From: Dipteronia dyeriana | Taxonomy: Eukaryota; Streptophyta; Magnoliopsida; Sapindales; Sapindaceae | Length of the DNA: 64,000 bases | Reading direction: 5' to 3' | NCBI GenBank assembly: GCA_032871835.1 | Contig: CM065300.1 | Span: 6,839,768-6,903,767, forward strand | Shown here: piece after piece, positions 33,501 to 46,126 of the stretch | How positions within the stretch are numbered: the first letter of the stretch is position 1 | Layout: every line of letters begins with the position of its first letter | The notes under the pieces: generated by a model | What the model saw: the letters and a program-made list of their open reading frames with translations, nothing else | Told to the model about the DNA's origin: nothing | Databases searched by the model: none | Translations under genes and position numbers: made by a program

Positions 33501-35620
33501 ACGAGGTTATTTTGGAGCTATGGATTGATTTTTCCTTGATATTGATTTCCATTGAGGGTCCTTTTACTAATGCTAAAAATATTCCATTCTCATAGGCTAT
33601 CAAGAGAGCTGAGCTTTTTGGCATTCCGGGAGTTACATATTCTCTTACCCAGGTATCAGTTACATTCTGTGAGGATAAAAGATGATTTCTGAAAGTTGTA
33701 TATTTTTCTTGATCATGATGTGGTTTGGCCTCTGATGCTTTTAACTTAAACTGTATATATATGAATTCATAAGAAAGCAACTTAATATTGAACTCAGATT
33801 TCTGGTTTTTGAGTTGGGTGCTTACTTTATGTATTTTCAATCTATATATTTTTTAACTCCCATAATAACATTTGGGCTTGATGTTTTTTATGCCATGAAT
33901 TTCATGTCAATTGGCTCCCACTTCTTTGATGTTGAGTTCCTGTTTTAGTGACAAAATCTTTATTTTTACAGGGTGTTGTCAAAAATATTATACCAGCTAT
34001 TGCTTCCACCAATGCGATTATATCAGCAGCCTGTGCACTTGAAACCTTAAAGATTGCATCAGGATGCAGCAAGACTCTAGCAAACTACCTAACGTAGGTC
34101 CAAATCATTTACTATTTTCTTGTAACTTTGTTTTGCTGAAGCAGCATTCCCTAAATTTTTAATTGTTTATTGTTCCGTTGCCATAAGATTTTAAAGCATT
34201 CATCCATGTTTTTCACTTTCTTCCTTATCTGATAAACTTGATACTCTGCATATGAGCTTCATTATATTTAAAGCTTACACAGACTGTGAAAAGTATTATT
34301 AATATAGTCTCATTAAGATAGAAAACAAATTCAGTGCTTAAGTTTTAAATGGGCTATAATGGTGTACTGAGATAGAATTGTACTGAGATAGAAAAACTGT
34401 ATTAATTCTCTTCATTTTCTGTAGGTATAATGGTGTGGCAGGTCTACACATAAAAGTGACTGAATTTGTGAAGGACAAGGATTGTCTTGTGTGTGGGCCA
34501 GGGGTCCTTATTGAGTTGGATGCTTCGGTTACTTTAGAAAAGGTTATCTTCAATTTCTCCGGGTCTTTATTTTCTTACTGCACATTGATGTTTAGTGAAG
34601 ATGGACATTGTAATATGTTGCTTTCTTTTTCATTCTTGTTAGGTCCACTTGTTTAGTTGTGGTGACTTGAGACATAGCACTTAAATTTTGGTTGGCTTGA
34701 TTTTACCCTTTTTATGTCTTATTTTGAGAAATTGAGGTCCACTAGAGGAATTATTTGACTAATTCAGCCTGTCCCAAGAGTCAAATTCTAATTTATGATG
34801 ATATTATGTTCATTTCAGTTGTTTATTCTAATAATTTGATAGTGATAGTTCCCAAGGATAAAGTGGAAATTGTGCTTTAACCATCTTTAAGAACATCTGA
34901 ATCTAAGCTAATAACAGACATGTTTAATTTGTCTATTGACGTGTTTATTGGAGCTGATCTGAACGTATTAAATGTGTATGTGTTTTGCAGGAAAAATGTG
35001 CTCTGGTTGAAAACTTTCTTACAGTTTCTGATAATTCATATATGAGTATTTAAGCTTAAAAAAACTAGAAAACGAGGAATGTTTTGTTTTGGGGAATTAT
35101 ACTCTTTCAAGTTCGTTATTTAGGTTAATACCTGCTAATTCTCTGGTTCGTTCTGGCAATTTAAAATGGCAATTCTTTGATAGCAAGTTCTATGATTCTC
35201 TTATCAAGAAAAGATAAACTTCTTCTGTGATTCATTAATAGAATGACTCTTCTCCTTTTTCTTCCCAAAGTCATTTGATCTTTTGCTACCAAAAAATCTG
35301 TACATAACTAACTGTACTTTCTGTTGATGCAGTTCATTAATCTACTCGAAGATCATCCAAAGCTGCTATTATCAAAAGCAAGCGTCTCACATCGAGGGAA
35401 GAATCTGTACATGCAGGCACCACCTGTCCTGGAAGAGATGACTCGATCAAACCTAAGTCTACCACTTTATGAGCTTATGGATAAAGTAGCCAAGGACACC
35501 ATCCATGTGACCGGCACAACCAGCAAGGATGGCAAGAAAACTTCATGTCTCAGAAAACTACGTGTTGTTTTCAAGGCAATTGATGGGGTTACAGATATGG
35601 ATACTGCTGGTGGGGCGTAA
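30584..35620 (+). CDS. ECR1: NEDD8-activating enzyme E1 catalytic subunit
   Basis: Nine GT-AG exons join in frame: 30584-30685, 30817-30980, 32070-32272, 33118-33350, 33443-33505, 33596-33652, 33972-34093, 34425-34542 and 35333-35620. They give 449 residues (the Arabidopsis protein is about 454). The nucleotide-binding motif is GAGGLG in [21 protein letters not shown]. Zinc-ligand pairs are CFEC (194-197) and CLVC. The catalytic cysteine is C211 in [12 protein letters not shown]. The C-terminal part carries the E2-binding ubiquitin-fold region. With AXR1 it activates NEDD8/RUB1 and passes it to the E2 RCE1, feeding cullin neddylation and auxin signalling. All key residues are present, so it should be functional. 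Start: [16 protein letters not shown], the first ATG after a T-rich leader. Intron 2 (1.1 kb) holds a minisatellite. Confidence 0.96.
31721..31912. repeat. minisatellite in ECR1 intron 2, unit about 48 bp, four copies
   Basis: Four units share AGAATCACC.TT.GAGAATTCAGGATGAT with a variable A/T-rich spacer (ATTAAAAAAGA or TTTTTTTAAAAG). They sit about 150 bp before the exon 3 acceptor. Confidence 0.85.
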
Positions 35621-36330
35621 GTTGACTCGAAACCAACACCTCTTAAATCATCCCAGCAAAAGTTGGAAAGCAAGTGAGGATTCGATAAATTTAGTTACTT
35701 GGTAGTATTTTTTTGAAATTTGATTATGCGTTTAGGATGTGATTCTGTTACCAAGAGAACAATGATATGAACACAGTTTTTCTGTTCATATTGATCCTAC
35801 TCTGTTAGCACAATTGCACTCAATTTGAAATTGCAGTAAATAAAAAATAGAAATGGTTGGAGCAATTCCTCTGTAAACCTTCTTTTTCTGTTAATTATTA
35901 TTCACGAACATGATATGTATTAAGGTAATATTTCAAATCATGAACAGCGGCATGTTTCATACCATATGTCATGATATTTATAACTAGGTGGGTGCGTATT
36001 AAAGATGTTTTCAAATGGTAGATTGATTTTCATGCCACATGCCGTGATTTCAATAGTTGTGGCAGTTGCTATTTATAAACTTGAAACGACTCCAGTCCGA
36101 GAATTAAGGAAATTAAAATCTAGTATATAGTGTATAGATGGATAGAGATAATGTTTGATGTTTGTTGATGGATATAAAAAGAATGGAAAGAACATGAAAT
36201 CGAATAGAGGGGTCATGAAGATCCATGCACCATCATGTGAGGAGGGGTCCCTTGAGCCAACCAGCAAAACCGTGTGGACCAAATCACATTCTATTATTAT
36301 TCATTTTTCTTGGCTTTCGATATATATAGG

Positions 36331-36423
<93 letters not shown>

Positions 36424-37490
36424 AAGTACATGTAGCTGAGCCATCTCATCTACTTCCATCACGGGAGATATCTACTTCTACGATACCGAGAGAACTTCCC
36501 ACCATTACGTAGAAGGAGAGGTGTACTATCACATGTGCTAAAAGGAAATGTGTTTTTTCCATGGTTATAACTTATAATCTGAAGTCCCCTTGTTTTGGGG
36601 AAATTTTAATTTTCAAAAACACTATAAACTTATAAAGCGACAACCAAGGACTTGTTTATAAATATGGTTAAGTGAAACATGAGCCTTTAAATTATCTAAT
36701 AATAACTGAACTTGAGAGGTTTTTAAGCATGGTTATTGGCCCTACTAGGCTACTACAAAGTATCAACAAGATCTATATACATAGATCCTCTGCCAACTAA
36801 AAGTTGACTGAATTGTTTCTTAGTGTCTTAGTGATGATGAAGCAACTAGACTACTAGTTATATACCAAGAATCAAGATATCAGATAAGGAGTTTTTGTTA
36901 ACTTACCCTCATATATCTGTATTATATATTTGTGGACTGTGGACTATGAATTTGGAACTATGACTACATGTTTCTCTTTTGAGGGATTGAAAAAGATATA
37001 TATGTAGCTAAGAGTAATATATAGCCACTCATTTACAACCAAGTATGCTAGAGAGAGATTGAATCTTGGATTAGATTTCTGAGTGTGGGCTGTTTGCTTC
37101 AATTAGCTTTGCTGCTTCCTCCTCATCCACTTTTTTTCCCTACCCACAACTGGATAATATCATCCTAAGTAACACACAACTTCATGATTCTTGTGGGGTT
37201 GTGGGGGTTTTTTAGCCAGATTGGCCAACTGCCAATCAGACCCCACCACCCCACATGCAAACACAAACACACCATTTCAAGTTTTCAGCTTTAACTCACT
37301 CACTCACTGCCCCTCCCACCCTCCCATCTCTCCCTATTTATAACTCTTGTATCCCCATTGAATTGGAGAAAAAAAAAAGAAAAAAAAAAGAGAGAGAGAA
37401 GTGAGAGATTTGAGGATTGAGAAGCTGTTTTTAGTACTTGGAGCAGTAGTATAGTGAAAAAGTAAATTATAGTACTAGTTTTGAGTAGCT
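35621..37490. other. intergenic between ECR1 and the small gene, with a long GA run
   Basis: No gene is seen. A (GA)n run lies at 36333-36421. The last 250 bp before 37491 are leader-like: an A/G-rich stretch AAAAAAAAAGAGAGAGAGAAG near 37381 and TATTTATAAC near 37337 as a possible TATA region for the gene at 37491. Confidence 0.5.
36333..36421. repeat. (GA)n microsatellite, about 44 repeats
   Basis: An uninterrupted GA run about 1.1 kb upstream of the small gene. GA runs near plant promoters can bind BPC/GAGA-type factors; whether this one does is unknown. Confidence 0.95.
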
Positions 37491-38013
37491 ATGGAAGTAG
37501 AGGATGATTTGTTTTTTGCAGACTTGAGCAGGCAAATTTCTCTTCTGATTATGGATGATGATGATGATGATGATCATGAGGACCACCCAGTTGCAATATG
37601 TCCTGCAGTTTCTTTCCAGGTTTGTTAATTCTTCTTCACTTTCTTGTGCTAAAAGTTTCAACACTACTACTACTTTTTTTTAAGGTTTTTAATTACTTGT
37701 GTTAAAATTATATTTGCAGGCTTTCTCAAGATCATCAGCATACTATCCAAGTACAACACCACCATCTCCATTCTTGTATGATCAGCAGCAGAGTTGCAAA
37801 AGGGAAAGCAAAGGGACTGGTGTTTTCATCCCTCAGTCTTCGCAACCGAGAAGGAAGAACAAGCATGGCAGATTCAGCTCATTCAACACTACAAAATCCC
37901 ACAGCAGGCAACAACATGATGATGATCATCATCATAATAAAGCAAGAACAACAGTCTCTCAACAATCATCTTACAACCATAATTCTTTAAACCCCAAAAA
38001 AGGCTCAGAATGA
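37491..38013 (+). CDS. small low-complexity protein of unknown function
   Basis: Two exons, 37491-37619 and 37720-38013, join in phase 0 to give 140 residues. The N terminus MEVEDDLFFADLSRQISLLI is followed by an Asp run (DDDDDDDD), HPVAICPAVSFQAFSRSS, a Pro/Ser/Gln-rich middle with SSQPRRKNKHGRFSSF, and a His/Gln/Asn-rich tail. There is no signal peptide or membrane segment. Its position between ECR1 and TSC10 matches an unannotated Arabidopsis gene in the same place (At5g19190, with At3g06070 as its duplicate, from memory), so it is probably a real conserved plant gene. No function can be named. The splice sites (CAG/GTTTGT and TTTGCAG/G) are good. The ATG follows an A/G-rich leader. Confidence 0.75.
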
Positions 38014-40963
38014 TCATCATAATTAATATTCACAGTAGTACTAATTAATCCCTTCAATTTCACTGCAAGGATTATATATATATATATAAATATAAATAAA
38101 TATATATATATATATTTATATAGTCTAATTATTTTATTCATATATAGTGATGATTTGTGTAGATTAGGAACCACTGAGAGACATAGTAATTAAGGTTATT
38201 TGTGTACCTCTCCAATAATAATGAAATCAAATGTATGGTTGTTGTTCAGTATGATATAGCCATATAGGATAAGCTTGCCATGTTCAATTAATGCGATTGA
38301 TTTGTTATTTCATTTTAAGTACCTCTTCTTGTGATTCCCTTTAGTGATGTTCATGAAAATTGTATATATTGAAGATCCTACAAGTGATTATATATCAAGA
38401 TTGAGCAGTGTCATCAACTGATTAGGTGCAAATCCAATTTGCTTGGATGAAAATGATTTTCAGTTTTGGAAACAGGCTTCAGACAAGATAAAAAAGAAGT
38501 AAAACAACAGCATATGCAACAATTAATATTGTAGCTAGTTGCAACTTGAAAGAGCACCACAAAAGCAAAAATAAAATAAAATATATATATATATATATAT
38601 CAAGAAGATATATATTCTGATATGCTCCTCAGTCCTCTCTTCATTCTTGGATTTTTCTATTAATCAAGTTGTATGATGGGTACCAAGAAGAATGATCTAC
38701 TTTCAAATACTCTCACATCTTTTTTAATCAATCATGGATATATCAACCAAACCTTAATTATTGTCTTCTTCAATTGATCATCATCATGTTGATGTTGTTT
38801 CACATTCAAAAGAAACTCACATCTTTGGAAGTCAATGGAGAATTGGATTCTTTATCTTTATTGGTTAATTAGTTGGAAATTTTAACTATACTTTTAAGAA
38901 ATGCTTTGAATTATATATGAAAACTTGATTGGTGGAAGAATGTTTCTTCTTTCTTTTCTTTTTTCCTTTTTATAATTTTGAAAGTACTTTAATTAAGTAT
39001 TTTTTTTGTGTTTTTTTAAATTAAAAAATAATTTGCAACTTAGATCTTTATCATGATCTTTTCTATTTCATACCTTTATGTTTCGTTTAATCAATTAATC
39101 CTCTCTGTCTGTCATCTTCAAGTCATTTTCTAACAATCATGTTAACCATATTCTTTTGTCCACCATTTTCAAATCCTTTTCTAAAACTAAACAACCCTTT
39201 ATGATCTCACATGACCATGTACATTTCATATGATAGGAGCCGGGACCATGTTTGAAGAACTCAAAACCCAAATCATGTTTCATTAGGTAAATTCCACTTG
39301 TCTAATCATAGTCTCGATAAGATTCGATCAGCTAAGTTCTTAGTTTATCGATCGATTAACTTTTATGTGTTTTCCCATGTTATATCCATCATATAGCCTA
39401 ATCTTCTTTTGTTTTAAATTTTCGAAGGGGGGCCCTAAATGTCACACCAAAGAGAAAGGAAATAAAAAAAGAGTAGTTGGAAAAGCTAAAAGATCTAATT
39501 AACAAAGGGAATATTTGCTTTGATTTATTAATTAGGGTTTTGAAATGGAGTAGTCTAGTACTTTATTAATCATCTCTCAAACATTCGGTGAACAATAATT
39601 AAAAGACAAATGATGGATAGATGTAGCAGTGGGTTCCCACACAAATGTTCTTCACATCTCAAACCCCCACTAGGTAGAACAAATTAGAGGAGATAGAGAG
39701 AGAGAGCAGTAGTGGGCACATGATCACCAGCTCACTTTGAAAATTAAACGAAAGTGATTTATAGCAGCATTTCATCAAATTCCATCCTTAAATCAAGTGT
39801 TGGGTATGTGGAGTTTTCTTCGTAAAATCGTGGAAGTAAATTTCCGAACTTTATATATATTATTTGATTTCAATAAATCTCTTAATTCAAGTGTTGTGTA
39901 TATCTTTTTTTAAATTTATAGTTAGGGTTTTGGATCTCAAGATATTTAGTTTATAAATATGTATATGGAGTTTTCTCTCCGATATTATAAAAGTAAATAT
40001 CTGAAGCATTTATATATCGTTTAATATCAATATGTTGGCCTTTATTTAGCTAGTTTTACTTTAATGACCTGGACCATTTTGTGACCAGCCAGCTGCTATT
40101 GCTGCTCTATAGTCAATTCATACTATATAATCAATTGCTAAAGTATCCATCAATCACTATCTATTTATAAGAGTAAGTTCTCAAATCTCAAATATCTATA
40201 TCTTCATTAACGTGGGTTGTGAATTTGTACTTAATCGGATCCATACATACTTTAAATTCATGTAGATAAATATATCCTTAAAAAAAAGTTAGATCTATGG
40301 CACATGATTGCAAAGTCATTTCAATATAAACAAACATGTATAATCTTAAAAATTCATGAAAAAGTCTTTCTATGCCAAGTTTTTAATAGTTGTAAAGAAA
40401 ATTGTTTTTATATGTTTCAAAAAAGTTTATTAAAAAATTCAAGAGTTTCAAGAAGTTTACAAAGAGTTACATACTCTCTGTCGATCCATGCATACATTTA
40501 TATTACAAAATGAATTTGAAAAAGTAAATCAAGTTATATTTAGTGCCCAATGGAATGATCAAAGTCATATATCATCTCTTAACATGGGTGATAGTGCAGC
40601 TCTCACAACCACTGACGTTCGAGTCCGAACTATATATATATTGTTTTGATATTTATAGGTCTTGATAAACCTCTGATTCGTTCAATTTCAAAAAAAAAAT
40701 TGTCTACAGAGACAGAAAAATGGTCTCAATAATATGAAAGTCATCCCTAGAGATATATAAGTACAAATAATAATTCATCCCAAATAACGTCACTTTAGAT
40801 GTATAGGAATAGAGTTTTTAGGGAAGAAAAATACAATTTAATCGGTATAAATCATGCATAAGAATTGATTTTTTAGAGAGAAAAAAATACAATTTCATCG
40901 GTATAAACTATAAAGTGATGCATAGCGACAAATTAACCACACATTTACTATCCAATAATGTAG
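38014..40963. other. AT-rich intergenic DNA
   Basis: TA-rich runs occur at about 38074-38120 and 38581-38600, directly after and beyond the small gene. A 69-codon frame at 40304-40513 has no recognisable features. No inverted repeats or coding relics were identified. Confidence 0.5.
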
Positions 40964-40971
40964 GGACCAAT

Positions 40972-41788
40972 AAGGGTGGACGTTTTCGGGTTGGGTTGGG
41001 TTGAAAATTTGTCAACCCAATCCAACCCTACGTAAATTTTAACCCAACCCAACCCAATATTTGTCAGGTTGGGTTGGGTTGATCAGGTTGGGCTTTTTAA
41101 GTCCAATAGAAAAAATATATTTAAATTCAAATTTTGTTATATCAAAATTCAAATTTAAAATAATTTTTCACCATAATATCATATCACGTTTTTTAGATTA
41201 CTTAAAAGTATCAAAATCAAATAATAACATATAATATAAATTGTTTAAATATCTTTTATATAATTAAAAAATTAAAAAATTAAAATATAGCAATTTATCC
41301 AACTTGAAAAGTCTCCATCTAAGTCTCCCATCCATTTTACAATTATAATCACTTCGTCAAATATCTTGTAGTTGGATAAACTATTATTTATTTTAACCAA
41401 CATAATAGTTTGAGTTTATATACAATTATTAGACTTTTTCTACTAAATTCTTAATCAAATCCTAAGGAAAAAAATAATATTTTAAAGTATAATCAAGGAT
41501 GTGTCATTTAATACAAAAGATGAAGATAATATATTAATATAATCGCATATTTTTAATAAATGTATTATATATTTATACTTGTCATTTAAAATATTATAAA
41601 CGGTGTATGAGTAAATTTTTTAATTATTAAAAAAAAAATCATAATAAATCTAATAGTAAGTAATTTTTTTATTACTATTATTTATATCGAATTATCGGAT
41701 TAGGTTATATTTTATTAACCCAACCCAACCCAATCTAATCTGATTGGATTGGATTGGATTGGATTGACGGGCTGGTACCCACCCCCTA
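40972..41788. mobile_element. hAT-like element rich in GGGTT words, 817 bp
   Basis: A perfect 8-bp duplication, GGACCAAT, flanks it at 40964-40971 and 41789-41796. The ends are AAGGGTGGACG and, on the other strand, TAGGGGGTGGGTACC. The left subterminal part carries GGGTTGGGTTGGGTT arrays and the right carries GGATTGGATTGGATT arrays, in line with the two other GT-rich hAT-like elements in this window. No transposase frame. Confidence 0.78.
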
Positions 41789-42295
41789 GGACCAATATTG
41801 GTTTCTGTCCCCTTAGGTAATCTTGCAAGGACGAAATATTTTATTCCCATAGATTATTTAAGAGGATGAAAATAAAAAATAATCTGTCTTTTAAAATATA
41901 GTTACATACGGTGTCAAATGGAATAATTCAAAAACTCTTATGATCACATCATCTTTTAGCATAAGTGGAAGCATATCTTTCCACGGATGAGATGGTGGCT
42001 GTACAGGCATCTCCTCCGTTCCCATTAGTGTTTACCGGGTGGAGGCAGCCGGCAAGGAGTGTAATTGGAAACAGGGCGGGGCGGAGAACCTCCCCGACCC
42101 GAGATGAGTCATTGACACCCTAACTCCACTTGATAGAAACATACTGACACGTGTAACAATAAGAATTGATTACGTGGCAAAATCTAGGCGGACAAACTAA
42201 CGGGTCCTGAAATTCAATTAAAAAAAGTCAAAACACAATCGTTTAGTCACACGGCCACATCGAACGCATCACTGCCGTGAATTTGCAGATCAGCG

Positions 42296-44164
42296 ATGGC
42301 CCTTGTCTTGCTTACTCTCCTCCTCCTCCCTCTCTCTCTCCTCTTTCTCCTCTACGCCATTGTCCGTCCCAAGCCAGTCAAGATCCCAATCAAGAACCGC
42401 CACGTGTTCATCACCGGTGGATCCAGTGGCATTGGGCTGGCCCTTGCCCACCGCGCTGCCCAAGAAGGTGCCCGCGTCTCCATCTTGGCCCGATCCCTCC
42501 AGAAGCTTGAGGAAGCCAAACAGTCGATCCGCCTCGCCACCGGTATCGAGGTCGCGACGTTCTCGGCGGACGTCAGGGACTTCGACGCAGTGAAGAAAGC
42601 GGTCGACGAGGCGGGGCCCGTCGACGTGCTGGTGGTCAACCATGGCGTGTTCGTGGCGCAAGAATTGGAGAACCAGGAGCTGGACGAGATCAAATTCATG
42701 ATCGATGTCAACTTGATGGGCAGTTTCAATATGATCAAAGCTGCTTTGCCGCAAATGAAGAAGAGACCAATTGGCGGACCCACTTCGATCGCTCTCATGT
42801 CCTCTCAAGCCGGTCAGGTACTATGAAATTGATTACTTTTTCTGTGTAATATTTTAATGCTTTGACTTTTAATTATATTTGTTAATCAGTGTTGAATGTA
42901 ATACTTATATAATTTGGATCGATGAATGTGACATTGCTAAGTGCTATAGTTGACTGTTACATTTTTTTGCTCTGTTTGGGCTATTGGAATTTGGTGTTCT
43001 GAAGATGAATTGTTTACATGGCTTTGTGGGTAGGTGGGTATTTACGGTTACACAGCTTATTCGGCTAGTAAGTTTGCGCTACGAGGGTTAGCAGAAGCAT
43101 TGCAGCAAGAGGTTATTGGGGATGACATTCATGTTTCTCTTATATTCCCTCCGGATACCGAAACTCCTGGTCTAGAGGAAGGTATGTTATTGATATCTAG
43201 CATGAAATGCTCCATTTTGTTTCGCATATAATTTCTTTTTTTATCTGTTGTAAGTTGTGTTGGTCTGAAATTTTGATAATTTCGAATGAATTGCTGGATT
43301 ATGTCACCCATGAAACACCTTAGAGCAGATAGTGGCAATTGCTTCTGTCGCCTGTTTTGTTTTATAGAAATTTTACTGTTTTTATGCTGTAACTTAGTTG
43401 GGTGTGTTAATTAGATGATGCCAATTTGATTGCAGAAAACAAGAGAAAACCGCAGCTTACCAGCATTATAGCCGACTCATCTGGTGCAATGAAAGCTGAA
43501 GAAGTTGCCAAGAAAACTCTTAATGGCATCAAATCGGGTTCTTTCACCGTCCCATGCAACTTTGAGGGACTCTTGCTGTCTCTAGCAACTTCTGGTTTAT
43601 CTCCTCAGAGATCAGTCTTGATGGCATTTGTTGAAGTTGTTACTGCTGGTCTGTTACGCCTTGCTGGTCTATGCTTCCAGTGGAATTGGTACGGAAGTAT
43701 ACAAAGCTGGCATGCACAAAAGAAAAGTAAGTTGTCTACAAAATGGCCCATTTCACATAACATTAGGTAATGTATATGTGTAAAGAACCATGGATGACTT
43801 TTCTGACCCGTTTCTTTTTCATCACTACATAACATGATACAACACAAGTCTTGTGAAAATATTGCTCTAACGTTGCAAATTTCTTTTATTTTTTACATAT
43901 TTGTTTTTGGAATTGCTTGTACAATCGCCAGAAAATATTGATCTAAAGTTGCAAATAGTTGTAGAACTCTTAAATTTTGGTTGTGCATGTCTGTAGTATC
44001 TTAATTTCAGTTTTTTTTCTTTTTGAGATTCGTTTGAAATAATTCAGAGGTATAGATATGCTTCTTCTTTTTTACCTTCTTGCACTTGTGCTTTGTTGTG
44101 CTTGAAGTTTAGTTGTTGCTGCAAATTGATGATATAATATTGAATTTTCATTCTAGGGACCTAG
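42296..44164 (+). CDS. KDSR (TSC10): 3-ketodihydrosphingosine reductase
   Basis: Four exons, 42296-42817, 43034-43181, 43436-43726 and 44157-44164 (the last only eight bases, ending in TAG), give 322 residues. An N-terminal membrane segment (residues 2-22, Leu-rich) leads into a classical short-chain dehydrogenase fold: TGGSSGIG at 40-47 for NADPH, VVNHG, the serine in MSSQAG (169/170), and YSASK with Tyr183 and Lys187. C-terminal hydrophobic segments follow (LLSLATSGLS; LMAFVEVVTAGLL). The enzyme reduces 3-ketosphinganine to sphinganine in the ER, the second step of sphingolipid synthesis. Gene order agrees with Arabidopsis TSC10A/TSC10B. All catalytic residues are present. Exon 1 is notably GC-richer than its surroundings. 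Parts of its 3' end recur at about 47850-48310. Confidence 0.94.
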
Positions 44165-45175
44165 AAGTTTTTCCTGCCTGATGTGGTTGGATGGCGATTG
44201 TCAGTAATGGTGGTGGCCCCCGGGTCCTATCAGTTGGTGAACATTGCTTGGAAGGTGATTTCGAACTGCCAACAAGATTTCCGTATCAGTTCTCAAGAAA
44301 CAGGATTACATGCCGCATCAGACTATTGAGTATTTGAGTTGTTAGATGGAATATCATTCATCCAGAGAAATAGTTTAATGGAAATGTAGGGAACAAATTA
44401 ATTTTGCAGATCAAGGACTGTTCATTAGAAGAACTTGCAGTAGTGTAGTAAGGAAATTGAAATTTTGTTTTGTAGAATTAGGGTCCTTAGTAATTTTCCT
44501 GTTTTTCAATTCTTCATTGCAGTTTCTTTTTGTTGCATAACTGACCTCCCCACACCCAAAAAGTTTGATGTAACTGGAGGAGCTTGAAGTAAAGTTTCCT
44601 TCTGTTAGTTTTATACCCGTTGGATTCAGCAATTGCCACAATTATTGCACATTGAAGAAGTTTTTGAACTCAAAACGTTTCATATATTTAACAAATAAAT
44701 TAAGTTCCAAGTGTAGTCTCCTTCATAAATTAAGTTCATTTATTCAAAGTGTAGTCTCCTTCTGGGCGTGGGATATTGAACATTGAAGAAGTTTTTGAAC
44801 TTAAAACTTTTTCAATTTGTATTTTGCTGGATGATCCAACGGTGGATAGCTAAAACTGACCTACACAGGAGAAATCTATCGATCTCCAAACCAATGCTGA
44901 GTTGCTGACCAATATGATTCAATATGCTTAGCAAGCTTGATGGGCTCTTGTTATCTGATGAACCAAGTGTTGCATAGTTCATATGCTTATCAATCCTAAA
45001 TTTACTGAAGCAGCAGTTTATGTTGATTATTGACAGGCATGCATGAATTGGACTAATGAACAAATAAATATTTAAACTAGTATAAAAATATAAAGGAAAC
45101 TCGAACCATTTAATCGCAATAATAAAATTTCATTGAAATATATGTACTCTGATACATCAATTGCAGAAAACTAAT
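44165..45175. other. KDSR 3' UTR and intergenic
   Basis: This holds the KDSR 3' untranslated region. The text around 44424-44715 is found again at 47984-48310 with many substitutions. No ORF of note. Confidence 0.6.
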
Positions 45176-46126
45176 CTAGATACTAGTAATTCCAGTACTA
45201 TTAGAAGCAACTTTGTCTTCCTGTTTAAGATTAATATTAACGAGGGCAAACCATAAATTCGAACCAACCCAAAAGCTCCATAGCTGCACCAAACAACCCA
45301 TTTGAAGTCCATTCTTTTCGTTGCAGGCAACTGAGTTCCATTTTTTAATCAATGTATAAGAGAAGGTTTTGTCCATAGTCCACTTTTTCAACTCCAAATC
45401 TGTTATTACTTCAAGAGACGGTTGAATTAGGGAACATTTGACTCCTTCTTTGAGATTGTCCTCCTGTCTCAGAAAAGCGTGAGTTCTTACTTTTCCTCTT
45501 GGAATGGAAAATCGACCTTGGTGTTTGTCCATGTCTGTCGATGTCATCGCCTTTTGACCCACTAGCATAACATCGGTTCCGTTCAATTTGTCGATTTCAT
45601 CTTGAAAGTGTTGAGGAATAACAGGACGTGGGTTCAAACCCATTTGATCATCAAGATTCGTTTTCTTGATGGTAGTCTTTCTCTTCTTCTTCTCCTTCTC
45701 CAAACTATGATCAGCCTTCCTCTGTTTCTTAACCGACGGTTTCTTCTCAATCTCCTCATCCTCCTCTTCTACTTCAACAAAGCCTCTTTTCACAGACGAG
45801 CTGTTTTTGCTTTCGAGTTTTGAAACGGCATATTGAACGATAGCAGGAACTGGTAACCTGCTCCTGGTTTTCTTGGGAATCTTGAAATTGAGAAATCGCA
45901 ATTGAAACCCATTATTATTTCTCTCCTTTCGAAAAGCTTCGTCAGTCAAGCGCTTCCGCTCCACTGCCTTTCGAATGTGCCTGTCAATAAATCCTCGTAG
46001 CACCGAGTCTGTCAACAATTCAAGCTTCAAAATTTCATCACCATTCGCGGCTTTTTCTGTCTCCTTGACCAGCAGGTCAAAACACCCACCATCATCGATG
46101 GATTTCAACTCTTCCAAGCACCACAT
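45176..46126 (-). CDS. B3-domain protein of the DUF313 type
   Basis: The single exon gives 316 residues from the first ATG (46126, MWCLEELKSIDDGGCFDLL). The frame runs 63 bp further upstream but only to a GTG, so the ATG is the start. The N-terminal third is helical and charged. A long acidic-then-basic linker (VEEEDEEIEKK, KEKKKRKTTIKK) probably carries the nuclear localisation signal. The C-terminal third (about 168-300) reads as a divergent B3 fold: PVIPQHFQDEIDKLNGTDVM, then LQMGCLVQLWSFWVGSNLWF. Members of this plant-specific group (numbered 'B3 domain-containing proteins' in Arabidopsis) are putative DNA-binding proteins of unknown target. The 5' UTR reaches about 46330 with GA-rich text. 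Function beyond the family is unknown. Confidence 0.85.
   Translation of the reverse strand: MWCLEELKSIDDGGCFDLLVKETEKAANGDEILKLELLTDSVLRGFIDRHIRKAVERKRLTDEAFRKERNNNGFQLRFLNFKIPKKTRSRLPVPAIVQYAVSKLESKNSSSVKRGFVEVEEEDEEIEKKPSVKKQRKADHSLEKEKKKRKTTIKKTNLDDQMGLNPRPVIPQHFQDEIDKLNGTDVMLVGQKAMTSTDMDKHQGRFSIPRGKVRTHAFLRQEDNLKEGVKCSLIQPSLEVITDLELKKWTMDKTFSYTLIKKWNSVACNEKNGLQMGCLVQLWSFWVGSNLWFALVNINLKQEDKVASNSTGITSI

Noticed and set aside
36155..36424. An 89-codon frame ending in a long Glu-Arg run
   Set aside because: The tail is the GA microsatellite and the rest has no recognisable features.
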